Source: Sequoia sempervirens
Lineage: Eukaryota > Streptophyta > Pinopsida > Cupressales > Cupressaceae
Direction: 5' to 3'
Length of the DNA: 64,000 bases
NCBI GenBank assembly: GCA_007258455.2
Contig: VDFB02252616.1
Location: 117,010,128 to 117,074,127, forward strand
The notes under the pieces: generated by a model
Databases searched by the model: none
What the model saw: only the letters and a program-made list of their open reading frames with translations
What the model was told of the DNA's origin: nothing
In this document: one piece after another, positions 43,870 to 56,480 of the stretch
Layout of the letters: every line of letters begins with the position of its first letter
How positions within the stretch are numbered: position 1 is the first letter of the stretch
Program-made: the position numbers and the translations under genes

Positions 43870-46330
43870 TCAGCCCTTTGCATCATCCCAAATTTGAAAA
43901 GCAATATGGAAAAAGTAGAAGAATAAAGATACAAATAAAATAATTGATAATATTTTCATTTTCCTTGTATCCATGTATCTACAAGGGTTGCATGGGTCCT
44001 CTGGGAGAGTTTGACAGATAAAAATAAGTATACATATTGGGTTCACAACACAAACATGAAAATAACTATATCCTAATGCCATGAAGGTAATACTCTAAAA
44101 AAATCATCAAACATGACATCATCCTCCCAATCTTGATCATATGGGGAAGGAGGATGAGCTTGTAGAGGAAGAATTGTTAGGGTAGTACTAGGCATCTCAC
44201 CTGTTGCAATAACTAAGGAATTAATTGCAAGTTTAGTGTCTTCTTGAACATCCTACAAGGCAAGTGTCAATGACCTTGTTAAGATCAATGGTGAAACATT
44301 CATTAAGGAATCGAGCAAACACTCCTTGGGAGAGGAGACAGGTGAGTCATTGTTAGGGTAAGTAACAAGAGGAATATCACTACTTACATCCTCAACAAGA
44401 GAAAGAATAGAAGCGGAAGAAGGTTGAACTTCCTCTATGAGAAGAATCGGTGTAGAAATGTTTGTAGGTGGTAGAGAAGGTGGATTAATCTTTTATTTGT
44501 GGTATGGTAGAGTAGGGTAATGTTCAAGTTTTCTTGTAGGAGTTAGGTGAGGAATATCAATATAAATGGTGGCAAGATAGAGAATGTCAAGAAATACTTA
44601 GTGGAATGTGCCCTAAAAATGAACAAGGGAAGCAAGGGTGGCATTGGAGATCACACTTGTTTTGAGCATGTCCAGTGGCCCTAAGAAGGGTGGAATATCA
44701 GGAAGCTCAAAGATGATGGGATGATCCATCAAAGGTGCAAATACAATTTTCACCCTTTTAGACTGAGGCTCATCTATGTCTCAATGAGGGGCAAAAAGGG
44801 AAACAATAGGAGTAGGAGGGGGAGAATGAGGATATGGAGGAATGATGATATTAGGTAGTGGTGACATGGGAGGAATATTCTCAGTATCAAGCATCTCTAT
44901 ATCAACTTTCTCTCTAGTCATGACATGTTAATGACACTTACATCCTCACACATGTTGGTTTTAACAATGGACAGATTTATATTAAGCTATAGGATGAGGG
45001 GAGGATCTCTTTCTCCAATTATTTTATGATCTCATATGTGGAATGAGAGGAGGAACAATCTAAGAAAGCAAAGGTCTATATACCTAGGGTGTATGTAGTG
45101 GAACCCACAATATGGGTGCATTTTCTCTTTCTATTGAATGGCCAAGTAGAGGAATTGAATGCACCACTAGAGGGTGAAGTGCAATGGATGCATGGAAATT
45201 TTCCCATATCATGAGTTACTTTACCTTTTCTACTGAAGGGGTAGGTTTAGGAATAATAGGAAAAATGAGGGGATAAAAATCTTGAGGAGAATATTTATGT
45301 AGCAAGTGTGTCTTTCCTCTTTTTTTCCATATAGGTAGGTGGAGGAATAAGAGGCGCCATTAATTTTTATGAGACCAAGGAGGGAATGGTAGGTTGTTCT
45401 AATGAAGATTACTTTTTGTTAGCTATCATGGGGGTATGCATAAGTACAAGAACAAGTTGTGACAATTGGGGGATCAAAAGGGATGCAACTATAGAGGAAG
45501 AAGAAAAAAGTGCAGAAGAAGGGGAGTGTCGATAACTTGCCTTGAAATTTTTATAATATTTAAATAAGATGCTAATGCAAGGTCTTAAAGGTTCTAAGGA
45601 TGAAGGATAAAAATAATTTAGAGAAAATCCTTCACAAAACATAAGTGGCTTGTATCTAATATGTTAGATAGTATGCACTATGTCATCATGCAAAAACTTA
45701 AGGCACTTGTACACAACCAAAGCAACTAATTTCATGGAAGTAAGTGATTGGATGAAAATTTTCACATGGAAACAATCAAAGGTAGGAATGATAAAGAAAG
45801 GGGTATCCAACCACTTGGGTCCAACTTGGACTAACAAAGTGATAAAACCCAAGGTAGGAAGAGAGAGGCTTTAATGTTTTTGTATGAATACTTTCAATTC
45901 CTTGTAATTTTCTTGATATGGTTCATTGACATAAAGGATTTCCTGTATAACAAAATTAACCCTATTGGCATGGTCAACAAGAACCCCATTGATGATTCTC
46001 TTTCTAAATTGAGAAAGTGTATAGGGGGTCATCCTTTATGCTAGTAGGCACATTAGCGGAAGAAAAGGATATGATAAGGTTAGGAATTTTGCACACCTGA
46101 TATGAGTGGGGGAGAGTATCTGCCATACCTACCATATCAATGATGAAGGATGGAGGCTTAACAACTAGAGACTTTAGTGCCTAGGAAGAAGAATCAAAAC
46201 TAATGAACTTTGTAGAATGTTTGGGAAATGGATCTATGTAGATTTGTAAGTTCTAGTCAGGATTCAAAATAGAATTATTTGACTTATCATAACCATTTAA
46301 GAGCTATATGGTACTTGAATCGATTAGGTC
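43870..46330 (-). pseudogene. long unidentified frame downstream of gag in the gypsy-type element
   Basis: Minus-strand coding-like sequence runs for about 2.4 kb with only scattered stops. It starts as S-F-I-I-D-M-V-G-M-A-D-T-L and D-D-P-L-Y-T-F-S, then I-I-N-G-V-L-V-D-H-A-N-R, then G-P-K-W-L-D-T-P-F-F and L-V-A-L-V-V-Y-K-C-L-K-F. It then becomes Pro/Ser/Thr-rich (A-S-L-L-I-P-Q-L-S-Q, P-P-Y-P-H-S-P-P-P-T). I see no protease, reverse transcriptase, RNase H or integrase motif. The product is unknown. By position it is either a degenerate linker/protease region or a private ORF of a non-autonomous lineage. Confidence 0.45.
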
Positions 46331-46829
46331 TTGGAATAAATCTCTACAATGCATACATTGTTCAATATGATGTTTTGAAACTCAATTGGATTTATATAAA
46401 GCTTTTGGATATATGAAGTAGGAAGAGATTATTTAGTTGGAAGCAGATGAATATATGGTAATTTAATTAAATTATTTTTTATTTTTTTACATTATGCTAT
46501 GGAGAGACTCAAACAATTTCATAAATTGTTTATGGATTTGAGACACTACAACAAGAATATCAAGTGTTTGAGGATTGTTTACCATATATTGAAATTGTTT
46601 TGATAATATATTTTATTTTTAAAATTTTGATGGTTAGAAGAGGAACCGCTAGGGGTGTCAAAGGGAGTTGATGACGTAGAGCCCCTATATTGACTCACCG
46701 ACCATTGATAATTGTGCATGACAATAGAAAGATGTGCAAAATAATTATATTTCATCAATAGAATTTTGTATCATAGTAAAGGCTATAGATTATTGATGAA
46801 CACATGTACATAAAAATACAATACTACAT

Positions 46830-47210
46830 AAGGAATCTATGAGAAGAGAGATTGGTATAAAAAACTAAAATCGAATACTTTTCTATTTTTCTCTTGCTTG
46901 TAGTGGACAAGATTAGTGAATGTGACCTATGATCTAATGTTTGACTGGAAATGCTATAAGAATTAATTTATTAATTATTTAGAAGTGTTTATTGAGTTTT
47001 TAGGGAGGGAGAAAAACCACTCCAATTTTGTGTCTTTTGATTATTGTGGAATTTTTTTTGCTAGTAGTGCATCTTAGAAAATAAAATCATTACATAATAC
47101 AATGAAAGCAAAGACATGTGTGTGAGGGTCTCCTTTATTGTTATAATTCTCAAATCTTGGCACCTCAAACCCCATGGGAAAAGGAGTAGCAATAATTTGT
47201 AATGATAATG
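46830..47210 (-). pseudogene. Ty3/gypsy Gag (retrotransposon gag domain), frameshifted
   Basis: The minus strand reads P-F-P-M-G-F-E-V-P-R-F-E-N-Y-N, then K-G-D-P-H-T-H-V, then W-F-F-S-L-P-K-N-S-I-N-T, then V-T-F-T-N-L-V and Q-E-K-N-R-K-V-F-D-F. This order (P-x-F-x-x-Y-x-G/K-x-x-D-P, W-F/Y-x-x-L-P-x-x-S-I, Q-x-x-x-E-x-x-x-D-F) is the retrotransposon gag domain of plant gypsy elements. A Ser/Thr-rich spacer follows near 46.65 kb. Several TAA/TAG codons break it. Gag would form the particle shell. Confidence 0.7.
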
Positions 47211-48087
47211 GACTCCTTTAATAATACAAGGGAATAAGGGGTTGAGTGGAAGTGGTAGCAATAAAAGCAAGTTGGTGTTGCATCTCACCAACATTTTGCA
47301 TGAGTAGATTTTATTACAAGATTTACAATGTCTATGAAAGTGGTGGATGTACAAAAAAGTTGATGAAAGAAAACTAGACCCAAGGGGAAATGAGGTGTGA
47401 AAATTCATATTATAGAAGCTAGAATTCAAATTGGTATAAGGTAGAATAACTATAGGTATAAGTGTAGTAGTTACCATATGCATGGTTGGAACTAACGTTG
47501 ATGTAAAAAGCTATGTGCTAGCGATGTTGGAGTGAGAGTTGTGAGTATTTGTGAATATTGAAGTATAGGTCAAGACATTGTCATGGATAATGTGTGATAG
47601 GCCTATAAGGAAATCTAGTCCCTTGGACCAATTACTTAGAATATATCTCATAATACTAAGGACATGCACTGCTTCAAAGAGGTACCTTAGCATAAAAGTC
47701 TTGAAATATGTACAAGTATTGATCTATATTTTTAACTAAGAATTAGAGGCTTGTAGGGCAGCGTCGTGATCGAACCCAACATCCATACAAGGAGAAGTGG
47801 TGGATGGGGAGAGTGGTTGTGTTGTTATTCCATGAGGGGATGTAGGTATCCCTATACTAAAGTGCCCATGCACGTGAAATCAAGAGCAGTGTGAATAGGG
47901 GTTGTGAAGCGATGTGAGTGACATATGTTATATGTTATAAGGCTTCTTTGAACTATGTTGCTTAGTAGAGATATTGGGTTATAAAACTTAAAAAAAAATT
48001 ACCACTCATAGTATGAAACTCTAACATAAATAACGAGGAAAATATCTTTTAGTGCTTTTAGTTTTTTGTTTTTTTCTAAGTAAAAGG

Positions 48088-48111
48088 TTTTGTGTGAAGT
48101 GGTCACCAAAA
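48088..48111 (-). promoter_or_regulatory. candidate primer binding site of the gypsy-type element
   Basis: Immediately inside the 5' LTR the minus strand reads TTTTGGTGACCACTTCAC. Position and the TGG start fit a primer site, but I cannot name the tRNA. Confidence 0.4.
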
Positions 48112-49092
48112 TGTAAAGGGTGAAAATGTTAATTCTATAAAAGAGATATTCCTTAAGAGTTAACCTCATTCTTTACACTAGGATAAACCAAAAGTTTAAG
48201 TTTACCTAAATCTACTTTGGTTATCCATTTTCTAGAGATTTAATTTTGAGTAGAAAAGTATAAGTATCTAGTTAACTAAACTTCTCAAGGAAACAAACCA
48301 GTGAAGAAATATGTTTATAGAAAAATGATTTTTTTAATGACACAAATGAAGATTACAAGCAACGAGGAACTTGTGATTAAAATCTAAAATTCTTGGCCTA
48401 AGACACCAACATAAAATGAGGATGTTCAAATGATGTGTTGTCATCCATTCTAGAGACAAAATAAAATATATGATTTGTATGAAATAGTCACTTGTATGCA
48501 CATCACACAAAAAAGTCTTGAAATAAAAAGAAACTTCAATTTCTAAGAAAACACTTGATGAATTAAAATAGATTGTAAATATGAAATACAAAGTTGGAAA
48601 AGATATCGTGCTAGATGAAGTTGCTTCTTTCTCCAACAAAACCTGCAATGAAAAGATAAGGGAAAAGAAAAATTTTTGTAGCTATTAAGGGGCTTTCCTT
48701 AATCAAACCCTCATCTTGGTATGTTTGCCTCCATAAATAGCCTAGATTTTTATATGCTTCAAAATAAAATAAAAAAGTATTTTTTTTAATTGAAATGAGT
48801 ATAGTTGAGATAGAAATACCTCAATTAAATGTGATCATATTAAATGTACTATGATAGCACTTAGGATTCATAGAATATGATAAAATAAGGATATTAACAA
48901 GAGAAAGGGAACAATATAATCAAGAATAAAGTCACCTAAAACTTTCAAAAAGCCTCAATAAGATCAATGGTGCATTTCTCTGACTATTTCCATAATCCCA
49001 AGAAGATTTTTGCTTGAAAATGAAGTAGACATCACATACAAAATGACTGGCATAAATGTGTAGCTTTCTGGCTTTTCTTCACAAGTTAGAGT

Positions 49093-49413
49093 TGTTAGAG
49101 AAATAGGTTAATTACTTAATTAATTTAATCATATTGATTAATTAATTAAGTCACATTTTACTTTATTTTCACTTAAGCTAAACTTGGGCCCTTTAATAAT
49201 TACTTTATTAAATCCTAGGGTTCACTTTAGGGTTTTGATCTCCTTTCTTAAGGATTGATCTCTTTGTAATGATTCAATTCTTGTTTATGCAATTTAACTC
49301 TCTTGGTTTGCAAAGAAATATCTTTGTGTTGTTTGAATCTCTTCTACATGACAGGTTATTTTGCTTGCAGGTGATCATTGGGTTTTGTGAGGTTGGCTTT
49401 TACAACTTCAACA
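49093..49413 (+). repeat. 5' LTR of the Copia-type element
   Basis: 321 bp, TGTTAGAG to TTCAACA, ending flush against the primer binding site. Confidence 0.92.
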
Positions 49414-49425
49414 TGGTATCAGAGC
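49414..49425 (+). promoter_or_regulatory. primer binding site, initiator Met tRNA
   Basis: TGGTATCAGAGC is the complement of the initiator-methionine tRNA 3' end, used by most plant Copia elements. It abuts the 5' LTR with no spacer. Confidence 0.92.
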
Positions 49426-51799
49426 TTCATATTTGTAGCTTCTTTTTTGTCTTTTGAGGGATTTAAGCCCTGAAAGAGTATTTTTCTTTCATCTTGAGTC
49501 AATTTGGACCTCACCATTGTGTCCAAGAGGTTTGAAATAGTCAATATTGACCTTTGTTTCATCAATTTTGGTTATATAGCACCCGATCTGCAAGGTTTTG
49601 AAGTTTATGAGGGTTTCTAGATCCAAAGCATACTTGCAATTTTGGAGTTTTTTTAGCCCAAATGAACCTCACCATCGCATTTAGAGCACCCAAAAACCCC
49701 AAAAGCAACTGTCAAATCGTTGAAATTAGACACAGTGACTTTGAGAGACAATTTTTTTCATTTTTGCGTCGTAGGGCTTGGTATGACACAAAAAAAATAG
49801 TGTTAATGGGCATCGTTGTTAGTTAACCGCTAGCAATTAATGCTAGATTAACCACCAGACTTAACCACTAAACCCTTTTTGGAGCATTTTTGGTATTTTG
49901 GCCATAACATTTGCGTCCGAACTTAGATTTTCAAAAATAAAATATCGTCGAAAAGCTAGTTTTGAGACTAATCCAGTGGTGCAGATGATTTTTCTTGATT
50001 TTGAATTTTTACTGCATTTATTTCCAGTCACAGTCAAATCTTTATTTTTGGGCTTTTGGGGGCATAAATTTTCATACAGACTTTTTTTTTCAAAAACGAA
50101 TAGGCGTTAGAAAGGTCTTCTAGTGCTCTTTCTAGATCTGTAGATTTTTTTCATCAATAAATTTACTAGGTATATTTTATTCAGTTTTTTGTGTTTTCAC
50201 ATTCTAGTGAATTACTTGTGTGGGAGTAAATGGTGACTCTCAGCACCCCCAAGAACTGTTGCAACCAAAACCACTTCCACAAGAGAGATAATGGCAAGAA
50301 AGCTTCCTTCATAATGCAAGATTGATTAATGGTTGAATATGCTTCAATTGAATTGATTGATACAAATGTACATGAGATGCCTTCCTTATAAAGGCAAGGT
50401 TGGGAGATAGGATTAGACAAGATAATGACAAGTGTCTTAATCCTATGACATGAGACAACCAACAACCTAATCACCTAGGAAATGATGCATTAGCTAGATA
50501 AGATAAGTTCTAGATAAGCCAACTAAGACTTCTAGAAAGAGTCTTATATCCTAAGTAAACTTAACATGTGAATATGTCCCCTAATTACCTAGTGAGTGAA
50601 TTAGCTAAGTACATGAAATTTATTCACACCAACAACTTGGACATCTTAGCTCTTGGAAACTTCTTGTTTGTGTGGGATGGCTTCTTTTTTACTGTTCTAC
50701 ATGTATTTCCAGTCTTGTTTCTTTTTTTGACATTATGAGCTTCCATTGTAAGCACTTATGATTTTGTAAACGCACTGAGATAAAGTGCCTCTTTATTGCA
50801 CCTATATTATGGGATCTTGCACATCACTTTGTGCCTTATTGCACTCACACTATGATATAAAGTGCCATGGGGGTTGATGTTTTCCTTTATTTTGCCTTCA
50901 TACCTTTCTCATGCATGTGTGCCTTTGGTTTGCACACCTTTTATATTTGCTTGTACTTTCATGTCTACACATTCAAATGTTCTTGGTTCTTTATCATGCA
51001 CTACATTCATACATTTAGTTTCAGTGTACCTTTCATACCTCTCCCTTGTCAGCATTATGGAGGAGTTTCTACTGTTGGTGATATTGCTTCTTTGGTTTCA
51101 TTGGAGTGAGATATGTATTCAGTGTTTGTTCCTATGTACTTTTGGATATAGAGTACATCAATGACTAATTACTTGTATTTCATTGAGATGGATCACTTAC
51201 CATATGGAAACTCTTGCATTTAGGAGGTGACCTTCCATTTTCACTTGATCAATTCTTCAGACTATTAGTACTTGTGCCATCTGTATCTTTAAGTTCTTGA
51301 TGTTTGCCTTAGTCTACCATTGGATTCGAGTAGTGTCATTGGGGGCACTCATACATATTCTTGTCTTCTTGATCCTGATCATCATATTTTTTAGTGAAGG
51401 TTCTTCTTTCAACATTTCAACAATCATTCTATGACAGTGTTTGCAACTTCTTCATTCTTCAGTGGTGTTTTTCATATTCATCTTTTGTTCCTATCTTTTG
51501 GGACAATTTCACTCTTGTTGGAAGCTTTTTCAGTCCTTCACTCTTGTTTGGAGGCTTCTTTAGTCCTTCACTTGTTCCTATTCTTTTTGGGACATTCTTG
51601 TTTGGAAGCTTCTTAGTCCTTCACATGAATTTATCTCTTTTGGAGAGGAGTTTTTCCCACAAGGTTTTCTCCTTTTCTCCTATTGTGAGAGATCTCTTAC
51701 ATTTGTACATGGGTACCTCATCAAGCCTAGTTGTCGAGACCCATCTTTGCTTTCATGCATTTTGTCCTTATTTTTTTAGCTCCTCCCTAAGTTCATCTT
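49426..51799 (+). other. non-coding interior of the Copia-type element
   Basis: It starts with leader-like sequence and ends with repetitive TCTTGTTTGGAAGCTTCTT-type text (51.4-51.65 kb: CTTCACTC..TTGGAGGCTTCTT occurs about three times). The visible frames lack retroelement motifs. It contains the solo LTR 50219-50634. Confidence 0.6.
50214..50639 (-). mobile_element. solo LTR (50219-50634) with perfect 5-bp target duplication
   Basis: 416 bp, TGTGGGAG (50219) to CACCAACA (50634) on the plus strand, flanked by ACTTG at 50214-50218 and 50635-50639. Read on the minus strand it begins TGTTGGTGTGAATAAATTT and has a TTTATAAGGAAGG core-promoter-like block, so minus is the likelier orientation. It is the innermost of three nested insertions. 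Confidence 0.9.
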
Positions 51800-51808
51800 A
51801 AGGGGGGG

Positions 51809-52129
51809 TGTTAGACTAATAGGTTAATTACTTAATTAATTTAATCATATGGATTAATTAATTAAGTCACCTTTTACTTAATTTTCACTTAAGCTAAACT
51901 TAGGCCCTTTAATCATTACTTTATTAAATCCTAGGGTTTACTTTAGGGTTTTGATCTCCTTTCTTAAGGATTGATCTCTTTGTAATTATTCACTTCTTGT
52001 TTATGTAATTTTACTCTCTTGGTTTGCAGAGCAATATCTTTGTGTTGTTTAAATATCTTCTATGTGACAAGTTATTTTTCTTGTAGGTGATCACTAGGTT
52101 TTGTGAGGTTGGCTTTTACAACTTAAACA
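51809..52129 (+). repeat. 3' LTR of the Copia-type element
   Basis: 321 bp, preceded by a seven-G polypurine tract (51802-51808) and followed by the target duplication AGAGC. Confidence 0.92.
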
Positions 52130-52627
52130 AGAGCTTCAATAAAATTTTCTAAGTAATGGAATGAGAATCAAAATCCAAAAGCGAAAGACAAAAAGGTAAG
52201 TTAGAAATCGAGGAGTGGTTTAGATTTGCATGCAAATTTGTTACTTTCCTAACTAGCAGTGAGACTAGGGGAAAGTAACACTCAGATGACCACTACATTC
52301 ATGAATTTTTATGGGATACTAGCACATCACAGAGAAGTCCATGCATTGCACTTCCGTTTAGAGAAATTTAGATTCAAAAATCGTAGATCATCAAAAAAAT
52401 ATGAGAAATACATAACCAAAGTGCTAACAACTTTTACATTTAAGATAATTTCTATCAAGATGCTAAAGTGAGGGCACAATATAGTGCAAAATGCAAGGGT
52501 ATGCAATTTTTGACACTATAGAAATATAAAAACCTTGTTTCAATTTATTATCAATTATTTAGAGTCAAAAAATTTATCTATGAAATCAATTTGGGAAAAT
52601 TTGTATACATAGTTTGGCGAGGAGATC

Positions 52628-53029
52628 ACGTGTGTTAGAGTAATCATGCATTAGCTAATAATTAATTAATCTTTAATTGATTATTAGTCTAGTTTATTTT
52701 ATGCACTTAAGCTAAACATATGAGTGTTTTTATTCTTTTATTAGTTGAGCTATTATTATATCATTTTGTCTCATTGCATGAGATGTTGACACTTGTCATG
52801 ATCTAATCCCTTTATCATTTAGGGTTTCTCTTATAAAGCACTCATCCTTCATTCTATTATCAAACTAGATCTCCTTGAACTCCTTGGAGATTCAAGGAAG
52901 CTTTTCATTATGTAAGTGTTTCTTGTTGAGGAATAACAAATCTTTATTTTGTAGATCTCTTTTGTGAAAGGTGTCTTTGTTCATTGTTTGATCTTGTGTC
53001 TTGTGTTTATTCACAATTCTAACAACTTG
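52628..53029 (+). mobile_element. solo LTR (52633-53024), Copia-like
   Basis: 392 bp, TGTTAGAGTAATC to ACAATTCTAACA, flanked by ACGTG (52628-52632) and ACTTG (53025-53029), which differ at one base. A TATAAAGC box (about 52.83 kb) after GGGTTTCTC supports plus orientation. It has no interior. Confidence 0.82.
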
Positions 53030-55860
53030 TATCTTTTATTTGTTTCATGGTTATTATTTGGTTTAAATTTTGTTGTTATTTATTTACAAGATAACACAAT
53101 ACTTTGTAGATAGACGCCAAATAATCATAATAGTTTTGAATGGTGTTGGAAATATTTAATGATTTACAATGGGCTTCTAGTATTGGACATAGTTTTTAAA
53201 CCATTCAAAAGAACAAGATGGAGCATTCTAGACTTATCAATTCTATAAATTGTTTCACCAAAGTAAGATGGATTTGCATACTAAATTAAACATTTATATG
53301 TTTAATTGTCAATTGAGCCATATTATCTTGTTTCTAAAAAGGATTTAAAAAGCACATGATGATTTTACTTGTTAATCATGGTTCATTTGTGCATTATTAT
53401 TTATTCTTAGTTATTTAAATTTTACAATTCTCTTTTGAGTTCTCATAATGCTATTTGGGTTATCAAATACAAAGTAGCTATTACATCAGTCATTATTTAG
53501 TTTTTGATTTCAAAGTCAAGGCCATCCTATATTTGTCTTTATTTTCAACATTGTTCTTTTTATATTAGAATATAATTACTTCTCATTTAATTAAATACTT
53601 GTTAACTAGATCATATCAACCATGTTCAATGCCTCAAGAAATGGACACAAGCTTCAACAACTTAGCAAGGGTATAGATGATGTGCTCAAGATGCTATTTT
53701 CAGAACAATGTACATTACATTGAAATCATCCTACATATGCAAGGATAGAGTTGATGTTGAACCACATTTGTGACTTACATTGCACACCTTTATGTGGAAG
53801 AAATTTGGCCATGCATCGTTATAATTATTTATCACCTCATCTCATAAGGAATTGTTGAAGTCATAGGGTTTTACTTACTTGGAATTAATTTCAAATGATG
53901 GTAATTGAGCTTTAGAAGATTAAGTGTTGCTGGCCCATGTTAGTAACTTGTGAAGGTTTAACCAACATAGAGTAAATTGGAGGTAAAATTAATGGTGCAT
54001 GTTTTTTCTTTCTTATTTCTAAAATGAGGCTCTTGCATGTTTGCTCTCTCATTGTGGTAGGTAGAGAAATAAATAATTTATTGCTTGTGTCTATGTTGAG
54101 GATGAAATTAATCAACATTAAAAATGTAAAAAACTGAAAACATTTGAGATATTGATGAACACTATAACTCATAAATTTACATATGCATCATCAATTAAGA
54201 TATAGATTTTAATTTGACTTGTTTTTCCTTAAAATAATGAATACTAGCACTTGCACTGAAAGGAGACGCAATGATTATGCTAATTGTTTTTTATATTTGT
54301 GTCAATGAAATTAAAATTAATTTTTTGAGTTATATGTTGCTTGAAGCATGTTCCAAAATTTTTGTTAGTTCTTAATTTAACATGTAAATATTTTATGACA
54401 CTATTATAAATAAAATTATTTGAGTTAAATTTAAGTATGTTTACATTACAAATCTTAGAAAAAAATTATTTTATATATATAGATGAGCATTGAGAATTTA
54501 ATGACATTCTACATTATAGTTCATGTAATGTTTCGACACTTAAAAAATTTTACGATAATAAAAAAATCATGTAGAACATATTTAATATCAAGTCTCTCTA
54601 TGCTCTATTTTGATAACAAGTTTGTACATGGGGTTGGGCATTAGGGCAGATCAAGTGCAATTGCCCTCCAGTGGGTGGGTGGAAGTGAAATTAGCTTACA
54701 TGGTCAAATTATTGAAAGTTTTTCTCATTAAGAACAATTATGAAGAGATAAATATCAAAATGGTCATAAGTTTTTGGAAAATAAAGGGATTGAGTTAGAG
54801 AGTACATGTTTGTGCATTTTTTTTGCAATTCTAATTATATGTGATTAGATTAAACAATTAATAATCAGTGTTAAATAAGGAATGAAATAAAGTTAGATAA
54901 ATCTAGATTTTTTTCTAAAAGAAATTAAGTATTAAATGCAAGTGAAGAAAGAATGTTGGCGTCAAATTAACAAAAAATATTGCAAATAGAAACATAATGC
55001 TTCCATTTAGTTGGAAAATCAATATCTATCTAACTTTTATATGATAAGTGAGATGTTGGAGGCTTTTACCATTAAATGGATAGTCGGTTTACCATTAAAA
55101 ACATTACAATTCCTTAGAAACTCCCTAAAAAGCTTTTACCAATCTACCTTCTCTTTATTTTAGATTTTTCATATTATTAGTTAGAAAATTAAATATAGAA
55201 TCATAATCATTTTCTTTAATATAGTGGGCAATATAAATAAATGATATGTCTCTTTTCTTAGGAGAAGGTTTGTTGCCTTTAACATAAAGTAACCTTTTTG
55301 TGAATATTAGATGGAATCTTTAAAAAAAAAGACAATTTATTTAGGATAAATATATCTAAATGGTAATGTTTTTTTTTTTTGTATTTTCTAATAAATTAGA
55401 ATTTGAGATGATATTCCAATTTAACAAAGATCCATTATTGTATAGTATTTCGTAATAAATCAAACATGTTTAATTACAACTAATGAGTACAATAGATAAG
55501 CCTAGTTTATTATTTATTAATACTCTAAATTTTAGATTTTCAAATTATGAGATATGACAACAATTAATAGACCACTTTGAAGTGAAAGTATATCGAGTCC
55601 ACAACTAATTATGTATGTTAGTTGACTTGCAATTTTTTTTCAAAAAATATTATTATTTGATAAAAAAAAACTATAAACAATAAATTATACTTATATATAT
55701 ATTTAAATGAAATGTGTGGCTAAACCAAAAACAAATAAATATATCCCACTAATATTCAAAATAAATTTATTAAGTGTTCATTTCTTTATATATTAATAAT
55801 GGTCATCACATGCAAGGTTTGGTCCCACATTCAATACCATTGAAACAAGGCATCATATAT
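53030..55860. other. AT-rich non-coding DNA
   Basis: About 2.8 kb without a supportable gene, RNA or repeat boundary. Poly-T and poly-A runs are frequent. The longest frames (for example 53912-54172 minus) show no domain. Confidence 0.45.
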
Positions 55861-55865
55861 ATAAT

Positions 55866-56230
55866 TTTTTTATTGTAAGAAGATGATTTATTAAACTGAA
55901 AAATAAAGAGTACAAAAAAGCTAAATAATCACAATGGAGTTGTCAATTGTTGCTAAGCAAAACAACTTGACAAAGAGAAAGTTAGAGAAGGAAATCCTCC
56001 ACAATATACTACTGACCAACATCCAACTTTTTAATGGGCTACTCCAATCCTCCAGTCTGATCCAAATTTGCATAGAATAAAATTAAAATCTAGAACTTCT
56101 GTTGATTTCTTCAAACATGTGATGACATAGTACCTTTTGCTTGATGTATGTCCATGATTTATTCCAAAACTTTCATTTTGCTCATATATGGTTGCATACA
56201 TGCCAAATGATGAATCTAAAGCCTTTTAAT
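55866..56230 (-). mobile_element. possible 3' end of another LINE
   Basis: Read minus, the stretch ends TTTTTGTACTCTTT, then TTTAATAAATCATC, then CTTACAATAAAAAAA (about 55.91-55.87 kb), the style of plant LINE 3' tails with a polyadenylation signal and short A tail. Upstream text contains open but unrecognised sequence. No ORF2 domain is visible, so it would be a heavily 5'-truncated copy. Confidence 0.35.
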
Positions 56231-56370
56231 AAATCCATTTGTAATTGCAACAGTTGGAATAAAAACACCAACAAATCTTGAGAATGATGTTCCTGTTGGA
56301 ACAGGACCACTGAGTTGGTTGTTAAAAGGATATATGAAAAGTTCAATCCATAAAAAAAAATAAAAAAAAA

Positions 56371-56480
56371 ATGTTTGTATATTTACTTATTTATCAATTA
56401 CAACACAATTATTCCACTTTATTATTAAATAGCACATCTTAGCTACAACTTACCTAACTTAGTATTTTGACTAAGTCTAA
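56371..56480 (+). repeat. 110-bp direct repeat, first copy
   Basis: ATGTTTGTATATTTACTTAT to TAGTATTTTGAC is repeated at 56640-56741 with few changes (offset 269 bp). The second copy ends exactly at the splice acceptor of the LRR exon, so this looks like duplicated intron sequence. Confidence 0.85.

Larger units (their letters stand above)
49088..52134 (+). mobile_element. Copia-type LTR element without coding genes (49093-52129), nested in an LTR
   Basis: Both LTRs are exactly 321 bp (49093-49413 and 51809-52129), TGTTAGA...CAACTT(C/A)AACA, roughly 90 percent alike. The primer site TGGTATCAGAGC (49414-49425, initiator Met tRNA) follows the left LTR and the polypurine tract AAGGGGGGG (51800-51808) precedes the right one, so it reads plus. 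The flanks are AGAGT (49088-49092) and AGAGC (52130-52134), a 5-bp duplication with one change. The intact sequence at 42545 (TTAGAGCTTCAA) shows the empty site. The 2.4-kb interior (2.0 kb without its own nested LTR) has no Gag or Pol motif. Confidence 0.92.
41607..52505 (-). mobile_element. gypsy-type non-autonomous LTR element, 5' LTR disrupted by nested insertions
   Basis: Left LTR 41607-42876 (1270 bp) and right LTR 48112-52505 (1352 bp once the 3.0-kb nested element is removed) match from TGTAAAGGGTGA to GGGTATGCA on the plus strand. Next to the left LTR the minus strand has a purine run GGTGGGGGAAAAATAAAAAA (about 42897-42878), the polypurine tract. That makes the element minus and the right copy the 5' LTR. 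A candidate primer site TGGTGACCACTTCAC (48107-48093) lies just inside the 5' LTR. The interior encodes a gypsy-like Gag plus a long unidentified frame but no reverse transcriptase or integrase that I can see. No clear target duplication remains. Confidence 0.8.

Noticed and set aside
51394..51801. 135-codon frame in the nested Copia-type element
   Set aside because: Ser/Phe/Leu-rich text from an internally repetitive T-rich stretch without Gag or Pol motifs.
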